Positions 24,491 to 36,600 of a DNA stretch of 64,000 nucleotides are shown here, in pieces. Each line of letters begins with the position of its first letter. Positions within the stretch are counted from its first letter, which is position 1. The DNA is from Trichostrongylus colubriformis. Taxonomy: Eukaryota > Nematoda > Chromadorea > Rhabditida > Trichostrongylidae. Location: positions 30,501,686-30,565,685 of the forward strand of contig OZ022261.1 in the NCBI GenBank assembly GCA_963978905.1, written 5' to 3'. A program made the translations under genes and the position numbers. The notes under the pieces are model-generated. The model saw only the letters and a list, made by a program, of their open reading frames with translations, did no database searches and was not told the DNA's origin.

Positions 24491-26411
24491 CAGCACGTTT
24501 CAGAGGCTGAGTTGCCTGCCGGCGGCGAACAGAGAAGGCGGGATTAATTTTAAATGCCGTCAAACAATTGAAATAGCAAATAGAAACAAGTGAAACAATG
24601 AAAGGGAAAAGAAGCGAAGAAGCACAAAAAATACGTTCAAGATGAGAGATACTCAATGAATTCACACTCGACGTCTTGGCAAGGAGTCGTGTGTGCAATA
24701 GCCGAACTACAATCGAGTACCGTAGGCCAAAATTGTCCTCTTGGTGTCTTTAAAGTGACGCTATGGTGGAGCCCTTAGCACAATCTCTCAAGCAGCAGCC
24801 ATAGCTGTGGTTGCGGTGACAAATTCTCGGTTTTGACTGTTTCCTTACTATCTTTCTCCACTGCAGCAGTGCGTGACCCCTCTCCCTTCGTGTTCAGCAA
24901 GCGACAAACTTATCGATTCTGGTACCTTTCAAAGGAAAGTGTATACGCGGTACAGTGTCAAGGTATTCAGTATTTCGCACAGCGTGCTGTGGCCGACGCG
25001 ATACGTCTGAGCTGTGGGCGCCGCATGTACTTGGGTCCTTGAACGATTGCTATGTCCCACTCCTATAATTAATTCTAAAAGACACCAATCACCTAAGCAT
25101 CCAACTACGTATGCGCCCTCGCTCGCTCCCGCATAAGGATGGGTCGACCAGGCCAAGAACTGCATTCTTTCAGCTCTTTTTTTTTCAGTGATTTAGCTGT
25201 ATCACTAGAGGTGCCATTACAGAAAATTCGATAAGGTTGGTTCTGTTATGAAAAAAAAAATTGGAAAAGGCACACATTCACTTCTGAGGCCAGCAATCAA
25301 AGTAGGTTGAATTGAAAAAGATTCAGCATATGTGAAACCTGTTAACGCCTAACTGAGCACTGAAAATCTAGGCTCAGCCATGCCTACTTAGATGTTCACA
25401 CTTTTGTCTCTCAGAAGCGATGAAAGCGTCAAAGCAAATTCCTTTTGCTGTTCTTAGTAGCTCCCATGTTCTCCCTTGTTGAAACCTCGGCATAGTTGTC
25501 GATTGTTTTTCTTTTGTATGCCAACACGAGGTTAGAAGTGGAACCTCTGTTGGCCTAACGTTTCGACCTTCCCGACTTCTTCATGGCTCGAAGCTCTTGA
25601 TTTGCAAAGTATCCGAACAAACGCCTGCTCCCCTCTAGTGTTTCTGGCTTCGTTTCGAGATCGCTCTCGGACAACCCTGTAATGAAGGAATATGTAGACT
25701 AACCCAAGATTCCATCAGCGGAGCAGCAGCTCACGCCTCAGTCACATGTGCCAGTAAAGACGAGTGAGTGTTACTTGACTCGATGTTCCCTATACTGGCT
25801 GTACGCGTCAAAGAACATATAGCTGGAAAAGGCGTGATATTATAAAAAGTGATCGTATGATTTGTAAGATTGAATGCGGTTGTGGAACCGAACGATTCAA
25901 CCTTTCACTAAGAATCAATTTCGGCGAACAACGCACTTTCCCTGAGGGATAGAAGCAATAGCATAAGCGTCGGCTATAAAGGAAGTATAAAGGTCAAGAT
26001 AAGCAATAAATATATAAGCAAATAAAGGATTATATAACCCAGACACGGACCATATGCATCAGCTGAACGGGAAATCACGTGCATGGCACACCTCACAGAT
26101 TAATGACGCCACCTGACAGAACAGCTCTGCAATCAGTCGCTGATGTGTTCGTACTGAGCAGAACCAGTTTCCCTTTTAGACCCTATTCGAGTACTTCACC
26201 TCCACTGCTAGTCGTCCCAGAGATTACATCAGAGGATTTGTGGCCGTCTGCCCTTGAACATATTGATTGACGCGCTCGTGGTTACGCGTGGCAATGTTCA
26301 AGTGAGTGTGAAAGCGTAATGTTTGAAAGCTGTGGATTCCTTAGCACTGATGGCGCCATACCTCGCTTCTCTTGAACGTTCGAATGATTGTGAGCATTGA
26401 TGACAATACTA
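24491..26411. other. No gene recognised
   Basis: Contains a solo end of the 400-bp family at 24739-24754 (GGTGTCTTTAAAG). The frame at 26079-26270 ends in a somewhat protein-like run (LLVVPEITSEDLWPS) but has no supported acceptor. Confidence 0.3.
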
Positions 26412-26549
26412 GATGTCACGGTATTCGTGGCAAAATTCTTAGGTACGGTCATGACAGTCGTCCGATTGCTGGACGTAGTCGGATTCGATGGGTTTCAGAG
26501 CTCCGAGCACCATCAGTGATTGTCTCACTTTCTACCATGAACCCATCGT
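26412..26549 (+). CDS. Possible orphan exon, unknown gene
   Basis: An acceptor (CAATACTAG) precedes 26412 and a strong GTAAGT donor follows at 26550. The phase-2 frame reads about 45 residues (GIRGKILRYGHDSRPIAGR near the start) without a stop. Too short to assign to a family; no partner exons found. Confidence 0.3.
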
Positions 26550-27264
26550 AAGTATGACTACAGTACCTTCTTTCAAAGCTTTCAAAAATTTGAAAGAAGC
26601 CATGCACTAAAATTCCATGATTCCAATTTCTCTCAAAATTTCTACACTAGATTCATTAGTTGGACAGGAATACAAAAAAAAAAAAACCAACGGCTATGCC
26701 TTCCTCTCCTCTCACCTCCTTTGAACACCTTTCAACAGTTTTCAGCGAGAGGAAGCGCAGGGGCCTGAGGCCTTTCATACTTTTCACTGTCGGAGACAGG
26801 GCCTGGCTGCGTGTCTCTGCTACTTCCCCCGTGCCACATTGCCTCGCTGCCTGTTCACGCACCCACGCCCACCCGGCGTGAAGTATGAACGCGGCCTAAT
26901 GTTGATCTGCTTCCCACACTTTGTCACCCATTACGTAGACTCCGCTCCTCCGCTGCACAGCCCTCGCAATCCAACTTTCAGTACCCCCCTCCCCACAACA
27001 CCTCTATGGACGATACTTTTGGGAGATGTATCTCAGCCGTGTTTTGGTTTTTTGGTGTGGAAACTCACTAAACTACTGTATTCCATGTGAGAAAACAGTG
27101 GAAAATCTATTCAATTATGTGTCTGGTACGTAGGCCTGACCTCTTCCGAACTATCGACTGGTTTTATCCAGATGCTATGCCTGTCACTTTGTCATAAATC
27201 ATTGAAATAATTCATAACTTAGCGATTGAACGGTTTCTTCCGCTTTGATATCGTTGCGCTTCAG
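26550..27264. other. Small palindromic repeat, no gene
   Basis: Between 26763 and 26900 the ends GGCCTGAGGCCTTTCATAC and AAGTATGAACGCGGCC form another copy of the palindrome family seen at 11785. Nothing else recognised. Confidence 0.4.
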
Positions 27265-27486
27265 GGTGAGCTTTGGGTGCGTACGGTCCACCCAACGAAA
27301 AGGGTCACATTATTTCAAAATTTACTTTTCTTCGAAGAAATCGCTCAACGATATGTCCCGTTACCCTATCAAGACCTCTTTCGTTTCATCACTGTTTCAT
27401 CAGTTGTGTTTCAGAAAACTTCGGACCTAGATTCAAAAAAGCTGTCAGAAATCATCAGACCCCAGCGGAAAAAACCTGATTTGTGA
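27265..27486 (+). CDS. Possible terminal exon, unknown gene
   Basis: After the acceptor GTTGCGCTTCAG (27253-27264) a frame starting GGT GAG CTT runs 73 codons to TGA at 27486 (RYVPLPYQDLFRF in the middle). The other two forward frames are also fairly open here, so coding status is doubtful. Confidence 0.2.
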   Translation, partial: GELWVRTVHPTKRVTLFQNLLFFEEIAQRYVPLPYQDLFRFITVSSVVFQKTSDLDSKKLSEIIRPQRKKPDL

Positions 27487-28900
27487 ATCAAAAACGCCAC
27501 CTATGGAACAAGCAGAAAGAGGAATGTTCGGAAAAGGTCAAAATGAGGGACAAACAGCAGATTGATTTTCCCTAGTAAATATTTGATTATTTGTTGGTTA
27601 AATATTTAACCATTTTTGATTACTTGCAAGTTTGCCCATTTTCGTCGACTACACATTCCACTTCGCGACCCATACCTCATGACTCCAAAAGTCAAACAAT
27701 TATAAGGTGACGCATAAAAACTGCTCGATAACTGAAGTAACGCACAAACATAGAATTTCATAGGAAAGATTACCATTAATAAAAGATAATACTTCTGGAA
27801 AAAACAATATATGTACCAAGAGTTGTGAGGACCATTCACATGTCGGTGGGGAGCTCAAAAAATGCCACATTGCGATGAACTAAATCGGACAGGTTTTCCT
27901 TGATATTATGTGACACACAGTCACGAATATGTTCTAGACTGATCAGCAGAGGACAAAGCAACATTGCAATTTAATTGTCAGCAAAACTGTCGTGCACGAC
28001 GGCTATTACTTCAATACCATGTCGATAACAATTCAATATAATTTCGGCGTTTTTCATTTCTGGCTGTTGATTTTCGCAGCAGCCCACGATGCGAAAGTTG
28101 TCATTATTGCAACAACTCAATTTAATGTTCAGTGTCACAAATTCTAAGCATTTCAAGGACACTCAGGACGGAATCAAGAGGAGCTAGCAGGACTGTCATT
28201 GATTTAGGAGTGAATCAATAACAGTTTGACCCGGATGCTGGTGACAGGCTCAGAGTCCGATAAACAATTCAGGGAAGCACTGATCACCCGTTGTACACCC
28301 CATGGATGTTTTTCGATTGTGTCCTATCGACGTCACTTTGTTTTTGTTTTCATCATGAAAAAATTTAGCAGTTCGAAAAATACCATGAAAGAACCAACAA
28401 GGCCCATCATATTGAGCAGAGAGTAGTCAATAACGTACGTGTTCAGCTGAACATGGTTGACCTTTCAAGAACACAGCTTATGCTAACGAATGTGTATGGG
28501 CTCACCGAGGGTTAAAAGAATTTGAAGAAGAAGAATTTGAAGAAGAATTCAGATCAAAGGTTTCGGTGGCTTTCGCTATGGAAGTGGTATAAGCTGTCAT
28601 CGCTGTTTTCTAATTTTGCTGTTTTCTTAAAAATTTTCTCATTGTTTTCTTCCGATTTTCCCTCTCCTGAAGATCTAAGAGTAGGTGGGTTCGACCGCTT
28701 GACCATTTTTGGATATTGTGACCTTCCATGTAACTAAAATGTGCCAAACCATCGATAAGCAACAAGCAGCAGTCGAAAACCGTCGTTAGCGTGTATCTCC
28801 AAAACCGTCCATCTAAAGAGTTCATGTTGAATACCGCGATACTAGTGGGGAAGAAATAATTCATACCGATATTTTTTAAACATGTATGAAACAATGTGAG
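27487..28900. other. No gene recognised
   Basis: AT-rich sequence with a GAAGAA-type simple run at 28525-28552. No exon supported. Confidence 0.35.
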
Positions 28901-28904
28901 ACTT

Positions 28905-29092
28905 GCGGAATTTCATTCCAAAAAAAACTCAAAAAGGCTTTCATGAAATCGGTTGCAAAAAATGGTTGCAAAAGGATTCGAGCCTTATGGGTCATAGGCC
29001 CCTCACACGCAATTCCCTATAAGGATCAAATTCCTTTTGCGACCGATTTTGTGAGTCTTTTTGAGCCTTTTGAAATAAAATTTTGCACGTCC
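28905..29092. repeat. Inverted-repeat element (MITE-like)
   Basis: Arms AAACTCAAAAAGGCTTTCAT (28925) and, about 130 bp further on, GAGTCTTTTTGAGCC (29053) are inverted copies, as are ATCGGTTGCAAAA and TTTTGCGACCGAT. No protein of its own. Confidence 0.55.
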
Positions 29093-29212
29093 CACCTCGT
29101 TTCATACATATTTTGATGAACATGAGGCTCCGGGACGAGACAGTGCTCAATTTGACAGCTTTGTTGTCTTTGTTGAATAGACCGGCTCCGCGCCTTACAT
29201 ATTAGGTGCGAA

Positions 29213-29275
29213 AGGCAGACAGACAGGCAAACAAACAGACAAACAGACAGACAGATAGACAGACAGACAGAAAAA
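29213..29275. repeat. CAGA tetranucleotide microsatellite
   Basis: About 60 bp of CAGA/CAAA units with interruptions (for example ACAGACAGACAGATAGACAG). Confidence 0.9.
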
Positions 29276-29484
29276 GAAACTAGCACACCAAACATCTGGT
29301 TTTATGCAGGATATATAGGAACGGATTTTGGCAAATGCCATCTTTTCCGAAGTTTTCTAGAATCTTCCAGATTTATTAGTGGTGTGTGCTTAAAGGGAAA
29401 ACCCAGTACTACTGAACGATTCATCTGGATTGTCCCATTCGCGAAGTATCATATACGCCTGCCAAAAAATGACGAACTTTCGAA

Positions 29485-29577
29485 ATGGATTCTGCTTCTC
29501 CTTCTTCACGCGTACCGTATGGCTCCAACGGTGGCAAGAGAATGAGGCAGTCAACACCCGATGAGCTTATTGCAAAC
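29485..29577 (+). CDS. Possible first coding exon, unknown gene
   Basis: ATG at 29485 opens 31 codons (MDSASPSSRVPYGSNGG at the start, TPDELIAN at the end) and stops cleanly at a strong GTATGT donor in phase 0. Polar, with no signal peptide. It lies 1 kb upstream of the LOV-1-like start, but I found no next exon in phase; it may belong to another transcript. Confidence 0.35.
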
Positions 29578-30523
29578 GTATGTTTTCCCTTTTCCAATTT
29601 GAATTTCTCTACTATTTTGAATCTTCAAACATTTAGTATATCTGTGAATGTATATGCACATATGAATAATAAAACTATTTTAAAAAAATTGAAGTCCAGC
29701 CTTTGGTGACCAATAGATGTGAGGCAGGAAAATGTTGCAAAAAATGTCGCAGTTTTCCTACAGCCTCGTGATATCCCACTTCAAATAGTGCTCTTTCCTG
29801 AGTAAATACTGTAAGTTCCCATGTCAACCGCATTTAACATAAACACGTTTTCATCTGAGGTATCCTTGGTAACCGACTGATAGTACTGCTCAGTATTGTT
29901 TTTTCCATATACCAGGCCTATCGGATTTCTTTTTTAGCTTTGCAAAACTGTGAGTGTGGTGTTAAACTCGCTGAAACAATTTCGTTTTACTCTTTGATTA
30001 GAACATTATCGCGCTCCTTGAGCGGAACTTGGCCTGATACATAAAATTTTTGGGGTTCAATCTATTTCATGTTGCAAAGGTTGAAACCACAGAGATCCCA
30101 TGAATTCGTCAAGATACACACGTTCTACATAAGCGTTTTAATTTTCACATTCTCACCACTTTTGAGGATATTTCATTTCTTGCTGTTCATCACGCACGTT
30201 ATATTTGAATATAAGTGTGAATACTTACAACGTTAATTTACTTTTATTTGACTCCTTCTATGTCTAGTTATTTTATCAGTGCCTCAGTAGGATGAGCGAC
30301 TCAAGCAGTTTTTTTACCATTATCATATCATTTCTCGAAAAACGCTGTTGTTGAGGTAGTTGATAAGATAGAGATGCAGCGTCGCGCCGCGCGAGTGACA
30401 CGCGATGTCGTATCGGTCCCTGCACTGTACAGGCACACCTGTGTATGTTACTGCTAATCTTTCGAAGACACGCTTTAGGGTTCTCGTCAAGATTTTACGA
30501 AACAGACACACTGGCGATTGGCA
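29578..30523. promoter_or_regulatory. Upstream region of the LOV-1-like gene
   Basis: Non-coding, AT-rich, with a GC-rich patch at 30375-30415. A CAG at 30522-30524, 24 nt before the ATG, could serve as a trans-splice (spliced-leader) acceptor, as is usual for nematode genes; this is inference. No TATA box is distinctive. Confidence 0.25.
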
Positions 30524-30547
30524 GCTTTTAATTCTGGCACTTATTTT

Positions 30548-30674
30548 ATGAGTTATATTATACTGCTGTATTTGTTTTGTTTGACTTCTGTGGCCGATGA
30601 CGTCACATCTCGAACAGATGTGCTGAGTATATGGCAGTGCTATGGTGGAAGTGGGAAATGTGGATCATTACCAG
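30548..30674 (+). CDS. LOV-1-like exon 1 (signal peptide)
   Basis: ATG at 30548 opens [16 protein letters not shown], a typical secretory signal, followed by a short Cys-containing segment ([15 protein letters not shown]). The GTGAGT donor follows in phase 1. The in-frame upstream extension has no ATG, so this start is the natural one. Confidence 0.7.
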
Positions 30675-33600
30675 GTGAGTTTGAGCAAATTTTGGCGGAT
30701 CCGTTGGCCTCCCCTAGAGTGGTGAATCTAACCCTATATGGTTCCTTGTCTTCTCCTCGTTTAAAGCCGCTTTCTATTGATAGTTGATTCACATACACAA
30801 GGTGCTTCAGAAGGCCCACACATGCTCAACGATACATCAGTAACAGCTGAAGACCTGCCAAGTGAGAATGAGTTCGTCCCCCTGGATTCACTTATTGCAA
30901 AACTCTTCGTTCAGGAGCCCAACACATCTTACGGCCTTGTGGTGAGTATAGTGAATTCTTAAACTTTATTCTTCAAATTTCAAAAAATTTCTCTCGCTTG
31001 TTTATATTTTCAACACTCGCTATTTCTATCACTTTCGCAAATAGCGAATATTCCGAACAGCCCTCCAACCCAATGAGAATTTCTGTCCTGAAATAGAGGG
31101 TGAATTAGATTTTTCTCAAAAAACAGCACGAAGGTTCAATTTGATATTGAGGAAATATGTCTGCTAAAAGAAGGGCCAGCGGACCAGCTCCTCTTCAATA
31201 TCCTACATTGGCATGCAGGTAGCTCCCCCTCCCCCCTCCTCCTATCCTCCTAGTGAACCACCCCTACCCGTGTTCTGCTTATGACCGCTCCGTATCACAG
31301 GTCCACTTGGCTCTGACTGATACGCCAGTGATGAGCCGCGCCAGGAACACTTTCTTCAAAGAAGTCAATCATGAAAAACAACCCCGGTTTTCGGAAATTT
31401 ACCCATTTCATTGAGTTACTAACTTCACTGCTGAACTACTGGACACCTCTATATTCACATGATAATTTGCAAAGATAAGTAACAATAGATTTTTTTGCGT
31501 GTCAATACTATGTGTTTAGATATTGGAAGCTGGCAACACCTCATATGTTGAGTGGTGGTTGTCGTCAGCTCAGTCACAGGTTACCATGTCTTCTTCGCGA
31601 GAGACAAATCCGCCTCTTGTTCAGGAAGCTTTTCTACGGGATCTTCCCATATATCATTTCAGTGCGTCGTTGTATGATGGCGTACCGTCTGAGGTTAGTT
31701 TTTCAAACGATGAAGATTAAAGGCAGCTTTGGGGGATATTCGGACGAAAACTAACAGAAGTAGTGAATATGAAAGCTGAGATGACTAGTAACAGGACAGT
31801 GAAGAAAAAACGGATGGAAATGGCCAAAAACCCGAGAAATAGGACCCCTTCCCACCGTTGGGTTCTAGGCGCGGACGACCTTTCCGTCAAGAGGCGGGTA
31901 GTCCGAATAGGTTTTCCTTGGCATTACCAAGACGTTAACATGAAGGGATGTTCGGAAATGCGACAGCATCTATTTTCATGTGGTGAGCTTCAAGCTAAAA
32001 GTGAGAAAGCGCTGCGATACTTTCAATCCTGTCGATTTCCTTGATCAACCCCACCGTGACCAACCACTAATCACGTCGCCTGGAGGCGGGCTGCCCTAAA
32101 CCAAGGCGGCTCCTAACGAGGCCGCCTCCGCCACAGCTCAAGGGGGCGCCTTCCGCGAGAGATTTCGCCATGCATAGGCTTTTCATACCCGTAGTTTTTC
32201 ACTAAATGACTCCTTTTGGGATTCCCTACCACCCACATTACCCCAAACACTGTCTTTGAGCTTTTCAGTGTATTCTTTCGCCTTTACAGCGTACCTCTGC
32301 CACGAACTGCTCTATTTTGTAGAGTAAATAAAGGATACTTCAATATATTTTCTCTTCATTATAATCGTTACAGGTGATTATGGTTGCCCCTGGTGCTTCT
32401 CTGACATTTTTAAAGAAGGAGCACTTCAGTTATTCAACTTGTTGCCACAGCGCTCTCGTTGCTGCTTCACTGAAATGGACCAGCGAGGTCGCTAAAGTGT
32501 TCGTCAATCCGATCAATATCGTTCAAGTTAAGGACTGCGAAGTAAGCGTCGTGAGCAATCACCCGTTTCCCACAATCTGATGTTGGGTGTGTAGACCTAT
32601 GTCGACTTCACGCGGCGCGAACCGCGCCGCGGATTTCTTTGCGTGGATTGTGTTCATTGCAGCACTCCCAATAGAATTTCACGCCCGAATCAATTATTTC
32701 TCAACTAGGATTGTTATCATGTGATGCTATCGTTCCTTTTTCTTTTTATGTTACTATTTTGCCTTTTTAGAGCACAAAAGCTACTGTTTTCAGATAATGA
32801 TGAGATGAACAGCTATTTTTTAAGAACCCCCATAGTTAGACCCTTGCGTTCTGAGCGGAATTCCAACCGACCGCGGCAAGTTGTGCTGATGGAGACGCGA
32901 GTTGGACGCTGCAAAGCGAAAATTCGACATAAGTCCACACACCCTCTGCTGTAAAGTTAAATTGAAAAATACACGGTTCGCCTTCAGATATGCACCCATC
33001 TCCCAGTGTCATCTGAATTTATTCGAATTTGCCCACAGCTTCAGTTCAATGGGAGGTATAGTGCACTCTTTGGACTCTTTGAAAAGAGTCTTTTCTCGAT
33101 ACCACCTCATTCAGCAGCTCCAACCACTCACAGCTGTTTCCGGTACCAACAGAAGGCGTCATTGCTCTGGTGGAACCAGCGCTCTGGGACACAAATATAC
33201 AAAATCAGTCATTTACAGTAAGTTCAGCAAAAGGGAAGAAATTAATTGTTCTTCCATGTAGGTCAGCAGCACGATATGCCAGGCATTCGCTTCTCATCCA
33301 AAACCGTAGATTTTTTGTGCATGTTTACCATTAATTGGACTGTTTCTTGTATGCAGGCTAAAAGTCTTGGCTTATTTGATCGCGGTTTGACCACAAATTA
33401 TGTGACTCACCGGCACGATATTTAATGTGCGACAGTACATCCGAATAGGAGGTGGCCTATTAACAGCAGGACCGGATAACGTGACGCAGTAATGCAATCG
33501 GAGTGTCTTGCTGCACTCTCCCAACCTTTCCTCAATAGTTCAACGAGCAAAGGATTTTTAAATACTAGTAGTCCTGTTGCTAATTTAATACTTTTTCATT

Positions 33601-36600
33601 TTCATAGTACGTTTCAAGTAGTGACTGATCGAAGCTGTCTGACCTTTTTAGGACGTGCATTTTGACATTTCAGGTCACTCTGAATTCTTCGCGGGACCTA
33701 CCAACTGTTGAAACGATTATGTGAGTTGAGCTTAAAGCTAACCGTAGATTTCAAATGTGAAAGGTGAATCACCAAAAACTGTGCCTTGGAAGAACGTCAA
33801 TTTCAGTTGCATTATGGAATCCGAAGTTGGTTCTCAGCACCCACTTAAGACTGAGAATATCACCAAAAATACAGTGCAACTTACTGCGTTTAGTGAACTT
33901 CCTCCATCCTCTTATTTCTTGTCATGTCTACTCAGCTTTATCAGTAGGTTACTTAATCTGTTGGCAATGAAACAACAAAGTTATTCGATTACTACTTTCA
34001 GATAAGAAGCGTACCATCAACTCGACGTACAGCGAAAAACTAATCGGGGTGAATTATACTGCTCTTATTGAGACTGAAAATGGCTTAGTTGTGTTACCAT
34101 GTCATGGAAGCACCGTCGTAGTCACGGTAGGTTGCTCTCTGAATGACTCTACATGAAAAAATGAGCCTACAAATCCTAGGATCTCATTTTTTTGAGATTT
34201 CAGGCAAAATTTAAAGTTGAACTATCGTCTGTATTCAGCAACGTATATAACGCTTCGTCCTATTGTTCTATCGGTAAGTACATTTCGTGAATTCGTATTT
34301 ATCACGTAGTTGCTTGGACAGGATTCTGTACATGAGGGCAGATCATCATAAGATCATGAGCAGTGATTTGCGTGCACCTTCGAGACACCAAAAGGGGTAA
34401 TTTGGGCAGACTGTGGGATAATAGTAGGTCATGAAAGTATGGGTGCACAGGAGTGTAACAGTGGAGGATGAAGGAGCCAAAACGATGAAAAACTCGAGAA
34501 TGGGAACTCGAAAACCTCTTCTCACTCATCCCTTTCGCACCCCTCTGCATCACTTGCCAATGGGGCAGATACAGATGGGGAGGGGTTGAATAAGCTGGCA
34601 GCGCCCCGCCCTACCGGTAACTGCCCCGGTGGGTGCGTGGCAGCGCGAGTCGCAGTGCTGCGTGATCGTGATAAGAACATAAGCCGTGCGCTTTCAATAA
34701 GAGTTTAGCCGCACATCACCTATTTGAAATAGGGTGTTTGTTTTAAAAGAACGTGTCTTCCCAGATCTCATATTCTCCTTACCCCAGGCGGTGCCTTCAA
34801 ACTTGCCTCGAAACTCGCGCGTAATTTACGCCGTGCTTCTTTGTCGTCTGAGCACGCTCCTAGTAGTTCGCTCACTGGAAGGATTCATCATCCTCATTTC
34901 TAGGCTTACAAAGCACGCTTGCAGAGGGACGCAATGTTTAGAGGAGCACATCTTTATGGGTGTTACTTCTTCATACAGGCGGTTTTCACTTCAGACAATG
35001 CAACGTATCCGGGTCGAATTTTTGGGTTAACTATGCAGTGTCAGTTGGACAATCTTACTTTGAATCATGATATGGACGCATATTTCGTTCGTTCGGCTCA
35101 CCTTCACAATGCCACAGTGACGAAACAGTTGGTTTTGAAAGTTCTTGAATGCATTTTTCCTTGAGAGAATGTGGATTACTGCTACTCATTCAATCTCGAA
35201 ACTGATTTGCTCGTAGCAGTATGTTACACAAGTCACCAGCGATCATCAAAATAGCCTTGTTCACTGTTCAGAGTGTAGGCGCAGAATACGCCTTAATTGG
35301 TATAACTCCGCCCACTGGGGTACTAACTGACTAGCGGCGTCAGCGGATTTGCCAAGATTGCGGGCGCGCGTCAAGACACTCGAGATCGGCAGCAAGTCAA
35401 TCACTCGCAACTGAGTCACGCGAATTGCGTCGCCGCGCGCGACACATGCCTTGTTATCTTTTGTAAATAAATAGCCAGCCAAGGAGCGCGACCGCCGTCT
35501 TCTCACTTGACCTGAACCCCTCAAGCGTCTTAGCACCCACTTTTCATGATCTTCAAATACTCAGTGGGCGTTCCGGCTAAATTGATGGCTATACAACACT
35601 ATTCGCCACTAGCCCACATGTATGTTACTTATTCTTGTCTAAATGCAACTGGTTTTTAGAATACCGATTCGCCTGCAAAGGACGTGCGAAACGATGGAGC
35701 CAGCGGAGCCACATTTGATTTCGAGTGTTAAACTACCACCGACAAAGGATTCAGACATGAGTGTGGAGCTCTCACATGATCTACTAGGTATTGTGATCAG
35801 CCGCGGATCGGAAAATACTTTCCCAGTTGGACTGATCTCATGCGAACGTGTCATCGGAAACTATCATTCCCTTGGAGGTGAGCTCGCTACAGGCATAAAA
35901 TTCCTTTTCTTGTGGTGTTCCCGCTACTCGACATCGTTGCATATAATGGGTTTATCAACTGAAAACAATGATAGCGATCACTCCCTGTCGCATCTGGCTA
36001 GCCAAAATAATCAGTTACTGAATTTCAATGACATTTTCATTGCCTCAATCGGGTAAATAGTGGAGGTGGCGAGTGATGCCCCTAACCGATGAATTGCATA
36101 TGCTATCGCCTATTAAAATTGTCACGATGTTGTTCGTCAGGAGGGGATTATTTTCGAAAAAAAAACGACCGACTCCTCCGCCCCCCTCCCCCCCCATAAT
36201 GGACCTCCGAACGACCACCCTACCCCCTCAGGTTCCGCTTTTCTGTGGTTTCTACTTAGTCAGTGCGATAAATGAATTCAAAGCCTACATAAAAAACTGA
36301 GACCAAACTCGTGGCAAAGCAAGAAAATAAAAACCAAACAAAACTCAGTACTTATAGATACCGAAACGAAACATCGTAGATCTTTTGCTTGTCTTTTGAT
36401 GACAGAGGAGAAGGGTTCAAAGCCATACAAGAGATGGGGAAGGGACAAAGGATGAAAAAAGAATGAAAAAGGGTTAGAGGATAAGATCAAGCCATATAAT
36501 GCGCTTCGCTGCGACGGCCGCGTTGCTATTGCAACAGTGACGCGGCCATCGCGATGGAGCGCGTTACCTTCCCAATAGGAAATTTGGGCATTTTTTTGAA

